A stretch of 7,438 nucleotides of DNA, from assembly GCA_002455955.1 (NCBI GenBank), contig DKLZ01000081.1, positions 1 to 7,438 of the forward strand. The letters are read 5' to 3'. How positions within the stretch are numbered: the stretch's first letter is position 1; each line of letters begins with the position of its first letter. The notes under the pieces are model-generated. The model saw only the letters and a program-made list of their open reading frames with translations. It searched no databases and was not told where the DNA came from. Positions 6,390 through 7,438 of this stretch are shown piece after piece. The stretch is from Dehalococcoidia bacterium UBA6627 (lineage in GTDB: Bacteria > Chloroflexota > Dehalococcoidia > UBA2979). The position numbers and the translations under genes were made by a program.

Positions 6390-7438
6390 GTGACCGCTGA
6401 ACGCTCCGCAAACGATACTGGTGCGACTAAATCGGATATACGACGAATCGTGATCGTCGAATCTCCCGCGAAAGCTCGTACGATCAGTCAATACCTAGAT
6501 TCAAATTATGTCGTTGAGTCGTCTATTGGTCATATCCGTGACCTTCCCTCATCCGCAGCTCAGATTCCTAAAAAATATAAAAAGGAGCCTTGGGCTCGTC
6601 TCGGTGTGAACATTGAGAAGGACTTTGAACCGCTCTATGTCATACCACCTGACAAAAAACAGCACATCACAAAGCTTCGAAAACTTCTTAAAGAAGCTGA
6701 TGAGCTCTATCTCGCCACTGACGAAGACCGCGAAGGTGAAGCTATCGCCTGGCACCTGCTGGAAGTGTTAAAACCCAAAGTCCCAGTCAAGCGCATGGTT
6801 TTTCACGAGATCACTCGTGACGCAATCGAAGACGCGCTAGCTAATCCTCGAGAAGTAGACAAAGAACTCGTCGAAGCGCAAGAGACAAGACGCATTCTCG
6901 ATCGATTAGTCGGATACGAAGTATCGCCCGTACTCTGGAAAAAGGTGAAGCCACGACTTTCGGCTGGCCGTGTCCAATCAGTTGCTGTCCGTCTGATCGT
7001 CGAACGCGAACGACACCGAATACAATTCCGCTCAGCAACATACTGGGATGTCGAAGCCACTCTTCAGACTCGTGAAGGAAATCAAGAACACGTCCTTGTA
7101 AAGATGATAGAGCTTGACGGCAAACGCCTTGCAGCAGGCCGAGACTTCAATGCATTAACCGGTCAGTTAAGCGATCCTTCGGGAGTTGCGCTCTTAGACG
7201 AGAAGATCGCGAGCAACGTAGCAACTGCTCTTGAAGCAGTTCCGTTTTCCATTACTGACATCCAGGAACGACCCTACACCCAAAAGTCACCAGCTCCATT
7301 CATTACTTCCACACTCCAACAGGAAGCCGGTCGGAAGATGCGCTACAGCGCGCAGCGCACTATGCAGGTCGCACAACGCCTCTACGAAAACGGTTACATC
7401 ACCTATATGCGGACGGACTCTACGAACCTTTCGCAGCA
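6390..7438 (+). CDS. topA: DNA topoisomerase I (type IA), N-terminal 349 codons (cut by right window edge)
   Basis: Relaxes negatively supercoiled DNA by cutting one strand through a 5'-phosphotyrosine bond. The Toprim domain begins at RIVIVESPAKA, with E24. Its acidic triad is D111, D113 and E115 in ATDEDREGEAIAW, and GHIRDLP and FHEITRDAI are also present. The core continues with QETRRILDRLVGYEV, LSAGRVQSVA and TSTLQQEAGRK. The active-site motif YMRTDS holds catalytic Y339, close to the family's usual position (319 in E. coli, about 342 in Mycobacterium from memory). The remaining cleavage-domain and C-terminal DNA-binding regions are outside the window. The start is GTG directly after an in-frame TAA, so no further upstream start exists in this frame. 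A GGAGAG stretch at 6373-6378 lies 11 nt upstream. About 18 residues precede the Toprim strand, as in actinobacterial homologs. It is divergent from the MFS gene, and all visible catalytic residues are intact. Confidence 0.97.
   Translation, partial: MTAERSANDTGATKSDIRRIVIVESPAKARTISQYLDSNYVVESSIGHIRDLPSSAAQIPKKYKKEPWARLGVNIEKDFEPLYVIPPDKKQHITKLRKLLKEADELYLATDEDREGEAIAWHLLEVLKPKVPVKRMVFHEITRDAIEDALANPREVDKELVEAQETRRILDRLVGYEVSPVLWKKVKPRLSAGRVQSVAVRLIVERERHRIQFRSATYWDVEATLQTREGNQEHVLVKMIELDGKRLAAGRDFNALTGQLSDPSGVALLDEKIASNVATALEAVPFSITDIQERPYTQKSPAPFITSTLQQEAGRKMRYSAQRTMQVAQRLYENGYITYMRTDSTNLSQ

Overview
The window is ordinary housekeeping chromosome with moderate GC. It carries five protein genes: alaS (minus strand, runs off the left edge), glmU (+), a CNNM/CorC-type membrane protein (+), a DHA2-type MFS transporter (-), and topA (+, runs off the right edge). 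I see no rRNA, tRNA, CRISPR array, transposase or phage gene. From memory, the AlaRS N-terminal half reads like Chloroflexota proteins, for example the GMVQFKPYFMGL and RTTDIEEVGDENHL stretches. The TopA N-terminus reads like Chloroflexota/Actinomycetota enzymes (EPWARLGV, LDRLVGYEVSPVLWKK). I therefore lean to an uncultured Chloroflexota lineage, perhaps SAR202/Dehalococcoidia-like. This is inference only, and Actinomycetota cannot be excluded.

Layout. From 1 to 1425 lies the first 475 codons of alaS, starting at a TTG that has a strong GGAGGG ribosome site. From 1426 to 1629 is a 204-bp divergent intergenic region with three short inverted repeats and overlapping promoter-like elements facing both ways. 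From 1630 to 4350 is a two-gene plus-strand unit, glmU then the CNNM-type gene. The second gene starts in the same reading frame as glmU, 24 nt after its TGA. The MFS gene (5844 to 4381, minus) converges on this unit with a 30-bp gap. From 5845 to 6389 is a 545-bp noncoding stretch between the divergent MFS and topA genes. It holds a 15-bp palindrome and a 63-nt imperfect hairpin whose two stem segments share one register. topA runs from 6390 and is cut at codon 349, just after its active-site tyrosine.

Function. AlaRS charges tRNA-Ala. GlmU makes UDP-GlcNAc for cell-envelope polymers. TopA relaxes negative supercoils. The CNNM-type protein has a good CBS/CorC cytosolic half, but its membrane half lacks the conserved polar motifs of Mg2+-transporting relatives. 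The MFS protein is a probable drug/proton-type exporter of unknown substrate. I found no evidence for a new multi-gene system. The items most worth a second look are the hairpin upstream of topA, the divergent CNNM membrane domain, and the symmetric elements in the two divergent intergenic regions.
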